DNA of 64,000 bases from Verrucomicrobiaceae bacterium E54 (GCA_022548915.1 JAKZES010000001.1:124001-188000); one strand, 5' to 3'; positions 7,235-18,498 are shown, counted from the stretch's first letter. Notes: generated by a model not told the origin, from the sequence alone. Program-made: numbers and translations.

Positions 7235-9145
7235 TTACTGGCCCTCCGAAGTCGGTTTATCACCGGGTGTCTCCTGTTTTGGCAGCAGCACGTAAAGCGT
7301 CGTCCCGCGGGAGACTCGTTCAAGTTCGACCGGGGCCGGCCGAAGTCCCTTGGATTCGTCCGAAAGGAACAGGATGTGGTAGGGCTGCCCCTCGTAGGTG
7401 AGGGCGAAATCCTCGAAGGTGAAGATGTCCGTGATCTGCGATTTCTTCACGACTCCGCCCTTGTCGACGAATTCCTGAAGGTCGGCATGTTCGGGGGCGC
7501 GGGTGAAGCAGACCTGCGAGCGGACGTCCGAGGCGGCGGAGGTGCGATTGCGGGTCTCGTGGTCGTGCGGCGCGATCTGCCAGACGCCGGCACGGCCGAA
7601 TTGGTGGATGAACCTCTGGGTGGCCATCGAGTTGACCTCGTCGTTCGGCGTTCCGGCGATCAGCGAGCCGAGACCGTTGAAGTCGAGTTCCTCCTCGGCG
7701 AACTCGGAGAGGATGTTGGCGCGGTGGGCCTCCAAGCCGAGCATCCTGGCGGCGGACACGTTGCTGAAGTTGGTGTCGAGCAGCATCACCTGGTGGCCGT
7801 CGTCGGCCAGGGCCTTTGCGGCCACCCGCGCCCACTCGTCGGCACCGGCGAAGAGAATGCCGGTCGGATTCCTGGAAGACAGGCCGAGCATCCGTGCCAG
7901 CGGGGAGGCCCCCAGGCCGTAGACGGCGACGGTGCCGATGATGATGAGGAAGATCAGGGCTGAGATTTCGGCGGACTGGGTGGCGATGAGGGAGGCCCGG
8001 TCGTCGAACATCCCGTTGTTTGCCGCGATCTCGAACTCGAGCGCGAAGATCGAGGCAACGGCGGCGGCGACGATCCCGCGCGGCGCGAGGAAGGCGAGGA
8101 AGATCCGCTCGTTGCGGGTGGTCTTGGGAGATCCCATCAGGGACCCGAAGACCGAGAGAGGGCGTCCGATCAGGATGAGGAAGAGAAGCAGCGCCACGCC
8201 CTTCCACAAGGTCCCCGTGAGGTCGTCGACGGCGATCCGGCCCGACAGCACGATGAAGAGCGACGAGATGATCAGCGTGCGGAGGTTCTCCTTGAACTCG
8301 AGGATGTGCTTCACCGAGACGGACCGCTGGTTGGCCAGCACGATGCCGAGCACAGTGACGGTCAGGAGTCCGGCCTCCTTCTCGAACTGGTTGGAAGCCG
8401 TGAAGGCCACCGCGACCACCGCCAGCAGGAAGACCGGTTGGAGATAGTCGGGAATGAGGTGCTTGCGCAGCAGGACCTCGACGAGCTTGCCGAGGGCGTA
8501 GCCGCCGATGACGCCGATGCCGAGCAGCTTGCCCATCGAAACCAATACCGCCAGCCATGCGGAATCCGCATCCGAGGCCAGGGCCGCCTTGAACACGAGG
8601 ACCGCGAGGATGGCGCCGATCGGATCGACCACGATGCCTTCCCACTTGAAGATCGAGCCCATCTTGCGCGTCGGATTCACGTGGCGCAGCAGCGGGGCGA
8701 TCACGGTGGGGCCGGTCACCGTGAGGATGGCACCGGTCAGCAGTGCCAGCCACAGGTCGTAGCCGAGACCCTGCCACATGAAGAGGGCGGTCGCCGCCAT
8801 CGAGATCACCACGGCGATGGTGCACAGCCGCAGCACGGGCAATCCGGACTCGCGCAGTTCGCTGAATTTCAGCGTCAGCCCTCCCTCGAAGAGGATGATC
8901 GCCACAAACAGCCCAACGGCTGATAGCAGCGGGTTGAACTGGGCGTCGGCCGTCGCCAGGTAGTCGTCGATCTTGACCCCGGTCCATTGCCCGAGCGCGA
9001 AGCCGAAGGCCAGGAGCAGCAGGATCGAGGGCAGCTTGAAACGCCACGCCAGCCACTGCGCGAGCACGCCGATCGCCAGAACCAACGTCAGGTAAACGAG
9101 AGGAGACATGCCGTCTCCGGAAGCGAGCGCAAGTAGGCCGGGCAT
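7235..9145 (-). CDS. Na+/H+ (cation:proton) antiporter with RCK-like C-terminal domain
   Basis: 636 residues from 9145; an ATG at 9109 (MSPLVYLTLVLAIGV) is an equally good start. Residues about 10-400 form a 12-13 helix CPA1-type exchanger, with the family segments ILTVTGPTVIAPLLR and FKWEGIVVDPIGAILAVLVF, the latter carrying the conserved acidic residue in the transport helix. Residues about 415-530 form a TrkA-N/RCK-like nucleotide-binding fold (ILFAGADEWARVAAKAL, VMLLDTNFSN), suggesting gating by a nucleotide or redox ligand. It moves Na+ or K+ against protons across the inner membrane. Likely the first gene of a unit with the DUF4407 gene. Confidence 0.86.
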   Translation of the reverse strand: MPGLLALASGDGMSPLVYLTLVLAIGVLAQWLAWRFKLPSILLLLAFGFALGQWTGVKIDDYLATADAQFNPLLSAVGLFVAIILFEGGLTLKFSELRESGLPVLRLCTIAVVISMAATALFMWQGLGYDLWLALLTGAILTVTGPTVIAPLLRHVNPTRKMGSIFKWEGIVVDPIGAILAVLVFKAALASDADSAWLAVLVSMGKLLGIGVIGGYALGKLVEVLLRKHLIPDYLQPVFLLAVVAVAFTASNQFEKEAGLLTVTVLGIVLANQRSVSVKHILEFKENLRTLIISSLFIVLSGRIAVDDLTGTLWKGVALLLFLILIGRPLSVFGSLMGSPKTTRNERIFLAFLAPRGIVAAAVASIFALEFEIAANNGMFDDRASLIATQSAEISALIFLIIIGTVAVYGLGASPLARMLGLSSRNPTGILFAGADEWARVAAKALADDGHQVMLLDTNFSNVSAARMLGLEAHRANILSEFAEEELDFNGLGSLIAGTPNDEVNSMATQRFIHQFGRAGVWQIAPHDHETRNRTSAASDVRSQVCFTRAPEHADLQEFVDKGGVVKKSQITDIFTFEDFALTYEGQPYHILFLSDESKGLRPAPVELERVSRGTTLYVLLPKQETPGDKPTSEGQ

Positions 9146-9368
9146 CTGCGGTTGATGTCAGCGGATTGCGGACCAAACGACGAATGAAAAAGCGGCAGGG
9201 CTCGGTCGGAATGCAAGACCGGCACGGCTCCGGGGCAGCCGATGGAGCGAGAGCAAAGCGTCGAATTTCAAGCAGGATCCCATGGGCGCGGGACAAGTTC
9301 TCCGCATTTTATGCGCTTACGCGATTACGGAGTTCAGAATCCCACATATTCAGGATACCTAAAACGTC

Positions 9369-10154
9369 ATGCCTTCCCAACAACCATTCCTGACCCAGTC
9401 GGATCGCATCAAAGCACTGTGCGATGAAGCCATCAAGAAGCCGGACATCACGGCGACCGAGAAGACCTTGGAGACGACCTCCAGGCGTCCTGCCAGCGAG
9501 ACCTCCCGCTTGAAGGTCTCGGCCATGCAGGCCGCCGTCGAAGCCGCCGAGCAGGCGGTGGATGCCCCGTCCGGGCAAGCAGCTGCTGCTGAACAGCCGA
9601 AACCCGTCGGGGCGGCACCCAAGGAGGAAGCCAGGGTCGAGCAGCACCACACCGAGCAGGATCAGGAACTCGCGGCGATGCTCGAGGAGCGCGACGCGCG
9701 CCTGACGAAGAAGAAGGGACGCGTGAAGTTGATCGCGAACGTGGCGCTGCTGGCGCTTTTCGTGACTCCCGTGACCGCGGTCGCCGTCAACCCGAACCTG
9801 CGTGCCAAGTTCGAAAAGACGATCCATCACCTGGGTGAGGGCGTGAACGACGTGAAGACCATGGCCAATACCAAGGAGAGCTTTGACGAAGCCCTCGGGG
9901 AGGTGGCGGTTCGCGGCGATCACATCAATGCCGCGACCGAGATGCTCGGCGTCGATCCCGACAGCGTGTCGGAGGACGATGACCTCAACATGACCGCCGA
10001 GCTGCGCCAGATGATGGGCGACGAGGCCGATGGCTTCGCGGTCCGCAAGGGCAAGCTGGCGGCCATGGGTACCGTGGCCAAGGGCCTGAGCGGCATGGAA
10101 GAGACCACCCTTCAGGATATCCAGGCTGCCAAGGCCGCGGTGGGACAGCAGTGA
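9369..10154 (+). CDS. Hypothetical single-pass membrane protein
   Basis: 261 residues, not recognised. The N-terminal 115 residues are soluble, charged and Ala/Glu/Gln-rich. A basic stretch (RLTKKKGRVK) leads into one membrane helix (LIANVALLALFVTPVTAVAV, about residues 121-140). The C-terminal 120 residues look helical. No cleavable signal peptide, so the N-terminus is probably cytoplasmic. Codon use matches neighbours and the frame is clean, supporting a real gene. It precedes dgt by 58 bp with a strong hairpin between. Confidence 0.7.
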   Translation: MPSQQPFLTQSDRIKALCDEAIKKPDITATEKTLETTSRRPASETSRLKVSAMQAAVEAAEQAVDAPSGQAAAAEQPKPVGAAPKEEARVEQHHTEQDQELAAMLEERDARLTKKKGRVKLIANVALLALFVTPVTAVAVNPNLRAKFEKTIHHLGEGVNDVKTMANTKESFDEALGEVAVRGDHINAATEMLGVDPDSVSEDDDLNMTAELRQMMGDEADGFAVRKGKLAAMGTVAKGLSGMEETTLQDIQAAKAAVGQQ

Positions 10155-10178
10155 TTTCCCTCCGGACGGTTTTCCTTT

Positions 10179-10200
10179 GCCCGCCGGGACGCCGGCGGGC
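10179..10200 (+). terminator. Strong GC hairpin between the hypothetical gene and dgt
   Basis: Perfect 9-bp stem GCCCGCCGG / CCGGCGGGC with a 4-base GACG loop, 24 bp after the stop of the gene ending at 10154 and 12 bp before the dgt start. No T-run follows, so it may be a terminator or a leader hairpin that limits dgt expression. Confidence 0.5.
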
Positions 10201-10212
10201 TAAGGACGGCCC

Positions 10213-11502
10213 ATGCGGAATCGATTCTATGGAGCCTTCGATCTCGAGCGGCGCTCGGGGCGCGACGACGGAGGCGACTTTCGAACGGCCTTCCAGATCG
10301 ATCGCGACCGGGTGCTGCACACGCCGGCCTTCCGGCGCTTGCAGAACAAGACGCAGGTATTCTGGAGCGGCGAGTATGACTTCTACCGCACGCGGCTGAC
10401 CCACTCCCTGGAGGTGGCGCAGATCGGGCGCTCGATCTGCCACTGGTTGAAATCCCGGGGAGCGCCGCTGGAGGAGGATTTCTTCATCGACCCCGATCTG
10501 GTAGAGGCGGCGTGCCTGTCGCACGATCTCGGGCATCCGCCCTTCGGCCACGCGGGTGAGCGGACGCTCAACCACCTGATGGCGGGCTGGGGCGGGTTCG
10601 AGGGCAACGCCCAGACGCTGCGGCTTTTGTGCGAGCGGATCTTTTCGGCCAAGCGCACCGGGATGGATCCGAGCCGCGCCTTCGTCGATGCGGTCCTGAA
10701 ATACAAGTCGCTGTGGAGCGAGCGGAAGTATCTGGAAAAAGAGGTGCCGGAGAACCATTTCCTCTACGATTTCCAGCAAGACGAGGTCGACCGCGTGCTC
10801 GGCGGCAATGACTTCCCTGCGGAGCTGCCGCCGGGTGCGGTGCGCGACGGCTTCAAGTCCATCGAGTGCCAGGTCATGGACTGGGCCGACGACACCGCCT
10901 ACTCGCTGAACGACCTTTCCGACAGCGTCCGCGCGGGCTTTCTCAATCTCGAGCGGATCGAGCGCTGGGCCGAACGGGTGGGCGAGCCCAGAGGGGAAGG
11001 GACGCCGCTCGGTGAGCTGATGACCGCGATCCGGCGCGGCCGGGTGGATCCCTTCGTCGGCAAGCGGATCGGCCGCTACATCCGGGCGACCTCGCTGGAA
11101 GAGGATGTCAATTTCATGAGCGGCACGACCAACCGCTACCGCTTCCGCCTGGTGATCGACCCCGGCGTGAAGGCGGAATCGGAGGTCTTCAAGAAGCTCG
11201 CCTTCGAGGTGGTGTTCCTTTCCCCACAGCTCAAGCAACTCGAGCACAAGGGCAGCCACATGCTGCGCCAGTTGTGGGAGTTGCTCGAGACGCGCTACGT
11301 GAAGGACCAGCCGATCGACGGCCAGAAGTTCCAGCTTCTGCCGGAGGACGCCGCCGGGGAGATCGCCGCCGCCGGCAGCGAGTGGGAACGGGCGCGGCTG
11401 GTGTGCGACTTCCTGGCAGGGATGACCGATGGCTACGCCGCGCGGATGTACCAGCGGCTGTTCACCCCGGACTTCGGCTCGATCGGGGATCTGGTGGGGT
11501 GA
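10213..11502 (+). CDS. dgt: Deoxyguanosinetriphosphate triphosphohydrolase (dGTPase)
   Basis: 429 residues. HD-superfamily metal enzyme that splits dNTP, classically dGTP, to deoxynucleoside and tripolyphosphate, helping set dNTP pools. Metal-binding residues are visible: the first His in RLTHSLEVAQIGR, the HD pair in SHDLGHPPFGHAGE, and the distal Asp in MDWADDTAYSLND. Starts at ATG 10213 with MRNRFYGAFDLERR. The closest layout is that of type 1 dGTPases with SAMHD1-like cores. Its stop directly abuts the stop of the convergent Uma2 gene. Confidence 0.9.
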   Translation: MRNRFYGAFDLERRSGRDDGGDFRTAFQIDRDRVLHTPAFRRLQNKTQVFWSGEYDFYRTRLTHSLEVAQIGRSICHWLKSRGAPLEEDFFIDPDLVEAACLSHDLGHPPFGHAGERTLNHLMAGWGGFEGNAQTLRLLCERIFSAKRTGMDPSRAFVDAVLKYKSLWSERKYLEKEVPENHFLYDFQQDEVDRVLGGNDFPAELPPGAVRDGFKSIECQVMDWADDTAYSLNDLSDSVRAGFLNLERIERWAERVGEPRGEGTPLGELMTAIRRGRVDPFVGKRIGRYIRATSLEEDVNFMSGTTNRYRFRLVIDPGVKAESEVFKKLAFEVVFLSPQLKQLEHKGSHMLRQLWELLETRYVKDQPIDGQKFQLLPEDAAGEIAAAGSEWERARLVCDFLAGMTDGYAARMYQRLFTPDFGSIGDLVG

Positions 11503-12072
11503 TCAGTCGCCGATCTGGTCGTAAAGCTCGGCCAACGGGAGTTCGGCCTCGATTTCCGGCAGCGGGACGACGGCGTCGAGGCCGGAGTGGACCTCCGAAC
11601 CGAAACCTCCCTCCGCCCGGCGGCGATGGATGACCACGCGGGGCGAGTCGGGCTCGACGAAGATCAGCGCCTTGAGCGAGGGCATCGTCAGGTAGGCCTC
11701 GCGCTTTTCCTCCAGATCGGTGCGGCGCGTCGAGTCGCTGAGGACCTCGACGACGACCACCGGACTTTCCTGGAAATGGTCGCCCGCGGGATTCGAGCGG
11801 CAGACAACCATCGCGTCCGGATAGTAGAAGCGGGTGTGATCGGGAAAATCGATGCGCACCTTGGTGTCGCTGTTGAACGGCCGGCAGGACTTGCCGCGAA
11901 GCTGCGCCCCGAGCGAGACCATCGCATTGACGGCGATCGCGTTGTGGCGGTTGGTCGCGCCCGCCATGGCGTGGACAGAGCCGCCGACGTACTCGTGCTT
12001 CACCTCGGCGAGTTCCTCGCCGGCGAGGTATTCGGCGATCGAGATGGCTTCCGGCTTTTCCAAGGCGGTCAT
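11503..12072 (-). CDS. Uma2 family (PD-(D/E)XK) putative endonuclease
   Basis: 189 residues. Matches the Uma2/DUF820 family: the N-terminal EYLAGEELAEVKHEYVGGSVHAM, the core FYYPDAMVV carrying the catalytic Asp, and VVEVLSDSTRRTDLEEKREAY with the E-x-K-type active-site residues. Members are predicted restriction-like nucleases, very numerous in cyanobacteria and scattered elsewhere, with unknown biological role. It lies alone between dgt (convergent, stop codons adjacent) and recQ (divergent). Confidence 0.88.
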   Translation of the reverse strand: MTALEKPEAISIAEYLAGEELAEVKHEYVGGSVHAMAGATNRHNAIAVNAMVSLGAQLRGKSCRPFNSDTKVRIDFPDHTRFYYPDAMVVCRSNPAGDHFQESPVVVVEVLSDSTRRTDLEEKREAYLTMPSLKALIFVEPDSPRVVIHRRRAEGGFGSEVHSGLDAVVPLPEIEAELPLAELYDQIGD

Positions 12073-12230
12073 GGGAGAGACTTAGCAGAAGTTTCCGGGG
12101 CTGGCAACGTGGAGGGAATTGTTGGAAGGCGGTGCAAAATGGGAAGGATTCGGAATGGCCATTGATCCCGGATCGGGCAATGTCGGGTTGACCGCACGGC
12201 GGTGAAAGTATTCACTTGAACAGCTTTCGA

Positions 12231-14348
<2,118 letters not shown>

Positions 14349-14512
14349 TGGCGCAAAGCTCCGCTTTGCGAGCGGTCGACGAAGCTCCTGCTTCGGTGTG
14401 GTCGGGCACGGTGATCGGTCGGGAACGGCACCGGGCCGCAGGGCGGTACGCCCCACGCCGGAGGCGGTGTGGATCGTCTCGCAAAGCGGGAGCTTCGCGC
14501 CACTTGACCGCC
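14349..14512. repeat. Cluster of hairpin repeats after recQ
   Basis: Holds an 8-bp stem CGCAAAGC / GCTTTGCG (14352-14370), a 6-bp stem CGAAGC / GCTTCG (14380-14395), and at about 14478-14502 an inverted, slightly altered copy of the first element. The first element continues with sequence resembling the repeat at 5440-5520: both can be read as MAQS-ALR. The outer copies point toward each other, enclosing about 100 bp of GC-rich DNA. Confidence 0.65.
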
Positions 14513-14539
14513 ATGCCCTCCGTACTCAGGGTGGCCGCC

Positions 14540-15016
14540 ATGGCAGAAAAGAAGTCAGTCCTTTTCGTCTGCACGGGCAACACATGCCGCAGTCCGATGG
14601 CGGAGGGATTGTTCCGGGCGGCAGTGGCCGGGCGGGACGATTTCGAGGTGGCCTCCGCCGGGGTCTCGGCGGGTCCCGGCGGGCGGATCAGCCCCGACAC
14701 CGATGCCATCCTTCGCGCCCGCGGTGCCGGCATCGATGGCTTCGCCAGCCAGGCCGTGAGCGAGGAGCTGATCAAGAAAGCGTCCCACGTCTTCGCCATG
14801 ACCGGCCAGCACCTCGCGGTGCTCCACCGGATGTTCCCCGAGCACGAGGACAAGTTCTACCTGACCTGCGAGTTCGTCGACCTGCCGGGCCGCGGCGTCG
14901 GCTGCGACGTGCCGGACCCGATCGGCAGCGGACCCGCCGCCTACCGGGAGGTCGCCGAGACGCTCGATCAGGCCATCCCGACGCTGATCGCCTTCATCGA
15001 TCAGACTTCCGGCTGA
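14540..15016 (+). CDS. Low-molecular-weight phosphatase, YwlE-like (possible protein-arginine phosphatase)
   Basis: 158 residues from ATG 14540 ([18 protein letters not shown]); an ATG at 14513 is an alternative. The P-loop is CTGNTCRS (C-x5-R with catalytic Cys), and DVPDPIG near the C-terminus carries the general-acid Asp. In the family, Ile or Val usually sits where this protein has Thr (CTGNTCR); Thr there is the residue known to favour phospho-arginine in Bacillus YwlE. Gene order phosphatase-rpiB-glyA also matches the ywlE-ywlF-ywlG-glyA region of Bacillus. Substrate specificity is inferred; a tyrosine phosphatase or arsenate-reductase-like role cannot be excluded. Confidence 0.82.
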   Translation: MAEKKSVLFVCTGNTCRSPMAEGLFRAAVAGRDDFEVASAGVSAGPGGRISPDTDAILRARGAGIDGFASQAVSEELIKKASHVFAMTGQHLAVLHRMFPEHEDKFYLTCEFVDLPGRGVGCDVPDPIGSGPAAYREVAETLDQAIPTLIAFIDQTSG

Positions 15017-15081
15017 GTCCGGGGTTGCATTTCGGCAGGCCGCGGGTCATTTCCCTGCGGCGGCCAAGCCCGACCCCATTC

Positions 15082-16755
15082 ATGAGCGAGAAGACCCTGC
15101 GAATTGCGATCGGCGCCGATCACGGCGGAGTGGAATTGAAGGATGCCATTGCGGCGCACCTGAAGGCCGCCGGCCATGAGGTGACGGACTTCGGGACCCA
15201 TGGAACGGAGTCGGTGGACTATTCCGACTATGCGAATCTGGTGGCGATCAACGTCGGCGACAGCACCCACGACTTCGGCATCCTCTGCTGCACCTCGGGC
15301 GTGGGGGTGTGCCTCGCGGCGAACCGCCACCGCCACGTGCGGGCGGCGAACATCCGCACGGTGGAAGAGGCGGTGCTCACGCGTGACCACAACGACGCGA
15401 ACGTCCTTTGCCTCGGAGGCAGGAATGTCGACACCGAGACCGGCCTAGCGATGGTTGATGCCTTCCTTGCGACCGAGTTCCAGGGCGGTCGCCACGAGCG
15501 GCGACTGGGCAAGGCCTCGGGTTCGCGCATCCAAGTCACCGACCCCGATGTGTATGCCGCCATCGTCGAGGAAGAGCACCGTCAGCGTTTCAACATCGAG
15601 CTGATCGCCTCGGAAAACTTCGCCTCGCCAGCGGTCATGGAGGCCCAGGGCTCGGTGCTGACGAACAAGTACGCGGAAGGCTACCCCGGACGCCGCTGGT
15701 ATGGCGGCTGTGAGAATGTGGATGTCGTCGAGACGCTGGCGATCGAGCGGGCGAAGGAGCTTTTCGGGGCCGAGCACGCGAACGTCCAGCCCCACTCCGG
15801 CTCGCAGGCGAACACGGCGGTGTATTTCTCCGTGCTCAAGCCGGGTGACAAGATCCTGACCATGGACCTCGCCCACGGCGGTCACCTGACGCACGGCCAC
15901 AAGGCGAATTTCTCCGGCAAGTTCTACGAGGTCACCCACTACGGCGTGAGCGAGGAGGATGAGCGGATCGACTACGATCATCTTGCCGAGCTCGCCCGCG
16001 AGACGAAGCCCGCCCTGATCACCTGCGGCGCCAGCGCCTACTCGCGGGTGATCGATTTCGAACGCATGGCCGGGATCGCCCGTGAGGTGGGGGCCTATCT
16101 TTTCGTCGACATGGCGCATATCGCCGGCCTCGTCGCCGCCGGGGTTCATCCGAGCCCGGTGCCGCATGCCGACTTCGTGACCTCGACCACCCACAAGTCG
16201 CTGCGCGGTCCGCGGGGCGGGATCATCCTGTGCAAGGAGGAGTTCGCGAAGAAGATCGACTCGCAGGTCTTTCCCGGCATCCAGGGGGGACCGCTGATGC
16301 ACGTGATCGCCGCCAAGGCGATCTGCTTCGGCGAGGCCCTGAAGCCTGATTTCAAGTCCTATCAGGAGCAGGTGGTCCGCAATGCCCAAACCATGGCCTC
16401 GCGCCTCACCGGGCACGGCTACCGGGTCGTTTCCGGGGGCACTGACAACCACGTGCTGATGGTCGACCTCCGCGGCAAGAAACTGAACGGAGCCGAGGCG
16501 TCCACCGCCCTCGACGAGGCGGCGATCACGGTGAACAAGAACTCGATTCCCTTCGACACCGGCACCCCGATGAAGCCCAGCGGCATCCGCATCGGCACCC
16601 CGGCCGTGACGACCCGCGGGATGAAGGAGAAGGACATCGAGCAGGTCGCCGACTTCATCGCCGAAGCCCTGTCGAACATCGGCGACGAGACGGCCCTCCA
16701 CGCCATCCGCGACCGCGTGCATGAGTTCATGCGGGCGTTCCCGATGCCTTGGTGA
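15082..16755 (+). CDS. Fusion protein: ribose-5-phosphate isomerase B + serine hydroxymethyltransferase
   Basis: 557 residues in a single frame from ATG 15082. Residues about 1-140 are RpiB ([48 protein letters not shown]), which interconverts ribose 5-phosphate and ribulose 5-phosphate. The usual Cys-Gly-Thr-Gly of RpiB reads Cys-Thr-Ser-Gly here, keeping the catalytic Cys. After a short linker, residues about 150-557 are a complete SHMT (GlyA) with [31 protein letters not shown], the PLP lysine in [12 protein letters not shown], and [16 protein letters not shown] moves a one-carbon unit from serine to tetrahydrofolate. No internal stop or restart separates the two halves. Confidence 0.93.
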   Translation: MSEKTLRIAIGADHGGVELKDAIAAHLKAAGHEVTDFGTHGTESVDYSDYANLVAINVGDSTHDFGILCCTSGVGVCLAANRHRHVRAANIRTVEEAVLTRDHNDANVLCLGGRNVDTETGLAMVDAFLATEFQGGRHERRLGKASGSRIQVTDPDVYAAIVEEEHRQRFNIELIASENFASPAVMEAQGSVLTNKYAEGYPGRRWYGGCENVDVVETLAIERAKELFGAEHANVQPHSGSQANTAVYFSVLKPGDKILTMDLAHGGHLTHGHKANFSGKFYEVTHYGVSEEDERIDYDHLAELARETKPALITCGASAYSRVIDFERMAGIAREVGAYLFVDMAHIAGLVAAGVHPSPVPHADFVTSTTHKSLRGPRGGIILCKEEFAKKIDSQVFPGIQGGPLMHVIAAKAICFGEALKPDFKSYQEQVVRNAQTMASRLTGHGYRVVSGGTDNHVLMVDLRGKKLNGAEASTALDEAAITVNKNSIPFDTGTPMKPSGIRIGTPAVTTRGMKEKDIEQVADFIAEALSNIGDETALHAIRDRVHEFMRAFPMPW

Positions 16756-17195
16756 TTGCGGCTCGCACCGCCCGGGATTGCGGGGGGTACTGAAAGTGGT
16801 GGGCAGAGCGGTTGGGGTGACCGCGATGCCGCGGTCCGCGGCCGGACTTTTCAGGCTCGGATGACGAGCCGCCGGGAAATCTAGACTGCGGCGATTCATC
16901 GCCGCTTTGATGGAGGCGATTCATCGCCGATGGCCCGGCTCGCATTGCAATGCTTCGCCAAAGCGGCGATGAATCGCCGCAGTCTAGAGGGGGATCCCTG
17001 CCTGCCGAAGTCGGCCCGGGAGAAAACCACGCCGTAAGAGCGGATTGACGTCCTCATATGGCTTCGCTGGCGAATCCGATATCCTGGCGCCGGGAAGGGT
17101 GTCTGGCCGACAAGTCCCGGCCATGGCCACCACTTTCAGTGACACCCGGATTGGGGATTGTGACGAGGCGTGGACTCTGGCAGGATCCGCGCCCC
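16756..17195. other. 440-bp gene-free stretch containing a nested palindrome
   Basis: No convincing gene. It holds the palindromic element at 16880-16988. The rest is GC-rich spacer with the promoter region of the downstream lipoprotein; I could not place promoter boxes. Confidence 0.6.
16880..16988. repeat. Nested palindromic element with perfect 30-bp inverted ends
   Basis: The 30 bases at 16880-16909 are the exact reverse complement of 16959-16988. Each arm starts or ends with TCTAGA and contains the small palindrome GGCGATTCATCGCC (stem GGCGA/TCGCC, loop TTCA). A third copy of that 14-mer lies between the arms at 16916-16929. This looks like a REP/BIME or MITE-type element of 109 bp. No transposase or RAYT gene is nearby. 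Confidence 0.85.
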
Positions 17196-17819
17196 ATGAG
17201 ATTCATCCGTCCGTTTGCCGTGGTCCTCGGGGCTGCCGGCCTGCTCGCGTCCTGCGGGACGGGGGGCGATGCGGAGGCGGGTGCCGATCCGGCCCCTCAG
17301 GAGGGCTTCGAGATGAAGAGCGGCGAGCTTTTCAACGATGACTCGCAGAAGATCATCGACCGCTTCGGGGCGACCAACCCGAACTTCGACAAGTCCGGCC
17401 AGCGCAAGGGGGCGGCGGAGAATTCGATGGTGAGCCGGCACTTCGACAAGGGCTACGCCGCCAACGCCTATCAGGGCAATCTCGACCGTTACGAGAAGCG
17501 ATCCTTCTGGGGGCGCAAGGATTACACCGGCAAGGTTTACGACGGTGCCACCGACGGTGACCGCTTCCTGCAGAGCGCGCGCGAAGGTTCGAAGGGGGCG
17601 AGTGAGGGGACCCGGGTGAGTCGCGAGAACTCGAAGGTTCTCAATCCCGGTTCGGTGGATCGATCCGCCGCCCGCGAGAGCGGCCGGGCCTCGCTGGCGA
17701 GACCCTCGGATGCGGAGACGGATTTTCGCAGGAGGGTCTATCAGGAACCCGAGGTGAAGGACTGGCGCGCCCAGCGGGCGCTCAATGTCGAGGACACCCG
17801 GGCCATGCTCGGCCGCTGA
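17196..17819 (+). CDS. Hypothetical lipoprotein
   Basis: 207 residues from ATG 17196. MRFIRPFAVVLGAAGLLASCGTG is a lipoprotein signal peptide with lipobox LLASC, so the mature protein is lipid-anchored. The remainder is hydrophilic, rich in Gly, Ser, Arg and Asp, with no domain I recognise; GFEMKSGELFNDDSQKIIDR and FWGRKDYTGKVYDG are its most distinctive stretches. Small lipoproteins of this style occur in Verrucomicrobiota but their role is unknown. It converges on the tam-linked gene with a shared hairpin at the stops. Confidence 0.72.
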   Translation: MRFIRPFAVVLGAAGLLASCGTGGDAEAGADPAPQEGFEMKSGELFNDDSQKIIDRFGATNPNFDKSGQRKGAAENSMVSRHFDKGYAANAYQGNLDRYEKRSFWGRKDYTGKVYDGATDGDRFLQSAREGSKGASEGTRVSRENSKVLNPGSVDRSAARESGRASLARPSDAETDFRRRVYQEPEVKDWRAQRALNVEDTRAMLGR

Positions 17820-17830
17820 GATTTCAGCGG
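17813..17830. terminator. Bidirectional hairpin over two convergent stop codons
   Basis: Perfect 7-bp stem CCGCTGA / TCAGCGG with a 4-base GATT loop. The stem contains the TGA stop of the plus-strand lipoprotein gene and the complement of the TGA stop of the minus-strand gene, so one palindrome serves both genes. Confidence 0.5.
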
Positions 17831-18489
17831 AGGTCGGCGAGCGAATCGATCACCGCCTTCTTGACCGAGGTCCACGGCAGGGGCTTGCCTTCGAGGAAGC
17901 TCGATTGAATCGCGACGAGCTTGAGTGAGAACACTCCGGGGTGGCGTTCGCGGAGCCAAGCGGCCAGGCCCCGGGTCGGCGAGGCGTCGACCCGGATCGA
18001 GATTTCGGGAAGCCTCGACTTGAGGGCGGCCTCGACCTTCCGGGCGAAGTCGGCTTCCTCGGAAAGCCGGGGATCGCACTCGATGACGATCGAGGCCCCG
18101 CCGAGGTCGCGGCGGGTGTCGAAGGAGACGTGGACCGGTTGGTTCTGCTGGCGGATCGCCCCGGTGATGCGGTTCTCGATCGCGTCGAGGAAGTTCTTCT
18201 GGTCGCGTTCGTCGAGCTTGCGGCGCTGATCGTCGGTGAGTGACATCGAGCGGTCGCTCCAGCGTGCGGGATCGTCCGGCGCGCAGGCCAGGTCGATGAG
18301 CAGGCGGCTCACCGCATTGTGGATGAGTTGTTCGTGGACCTTGCTGGCGACTCCCTGGGCGAGGTTGAGCGCGCCCGGCGACCAGCCCTCGGCGGAAGTC
18401 ACGCGGTCCTCGCAGTCCTTGAAGGCGGCGCGATGCCATTCGGGAAGGGTGGAGACGGCGGTTTCACAAGTGGGGATGATGCGGTTCAT
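17824..18489 (-). CDS. Hypothetical protein, third gene of the tam operon
   Basis: 221 residues, no signal peptide, so cytoplasmic. Starts 10 bp after the tamA stop. Some segments faintly recall N-formylglutamate amidohydrolase-like proteins (NAVSRLLIDLACAPDDPARWSD, then SIVIECDPRLSEEADFARKVEAAL, and a C-terminal GLAAWLRERHP), but the usual metal-binding His/Glu pattern is not clear. I therefore give no function. The tight spacing behind tamB-tamA suggests co-expression, possibly by chance rather than shared work. Confidence 0.6.
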   Translation of the reverse strand: MNRIIPTCETAVSTLPEWHRAAFKDCEDRVTSAEGWSPGALNLAQGVASKVHEQLIHNAVSRLLIDLACAPDDPARWSDRSMSLTDDQRRKLDERDQKNFLDAIENRITGAIRQQNQPVHVSFDTRRDLGGASIVIECDPRLSEEADFARKVEAALKSRLPEISIRVDASPTRGLAAWLRERHPGVFSLKLVAIQSSFLEGKPLPWTSVKKAVIDSLADLR

Positions 18490-18498
18490 GGGGCGGGG

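Noticed and set aside
5505-7295. A 596-codon plus-strand open frame
   Set aside because: Antisense to the DUF4407 gene, whose membrane helices and coiled coil are coherent; the plus-strand product is low-complexity.
14349-14512. Possible N-terminal extension of the phosphatase gene back to 14348
   Set aside because: The extra codons are hairpin-repeat sequence shared with another locus; family members start at the [14 protein letters not shown] region.
16880-16988. Possible insertion sequence
   Set aside because: Too short for a transposase and none is nearby; treated as a REP/MITE-like element instead.
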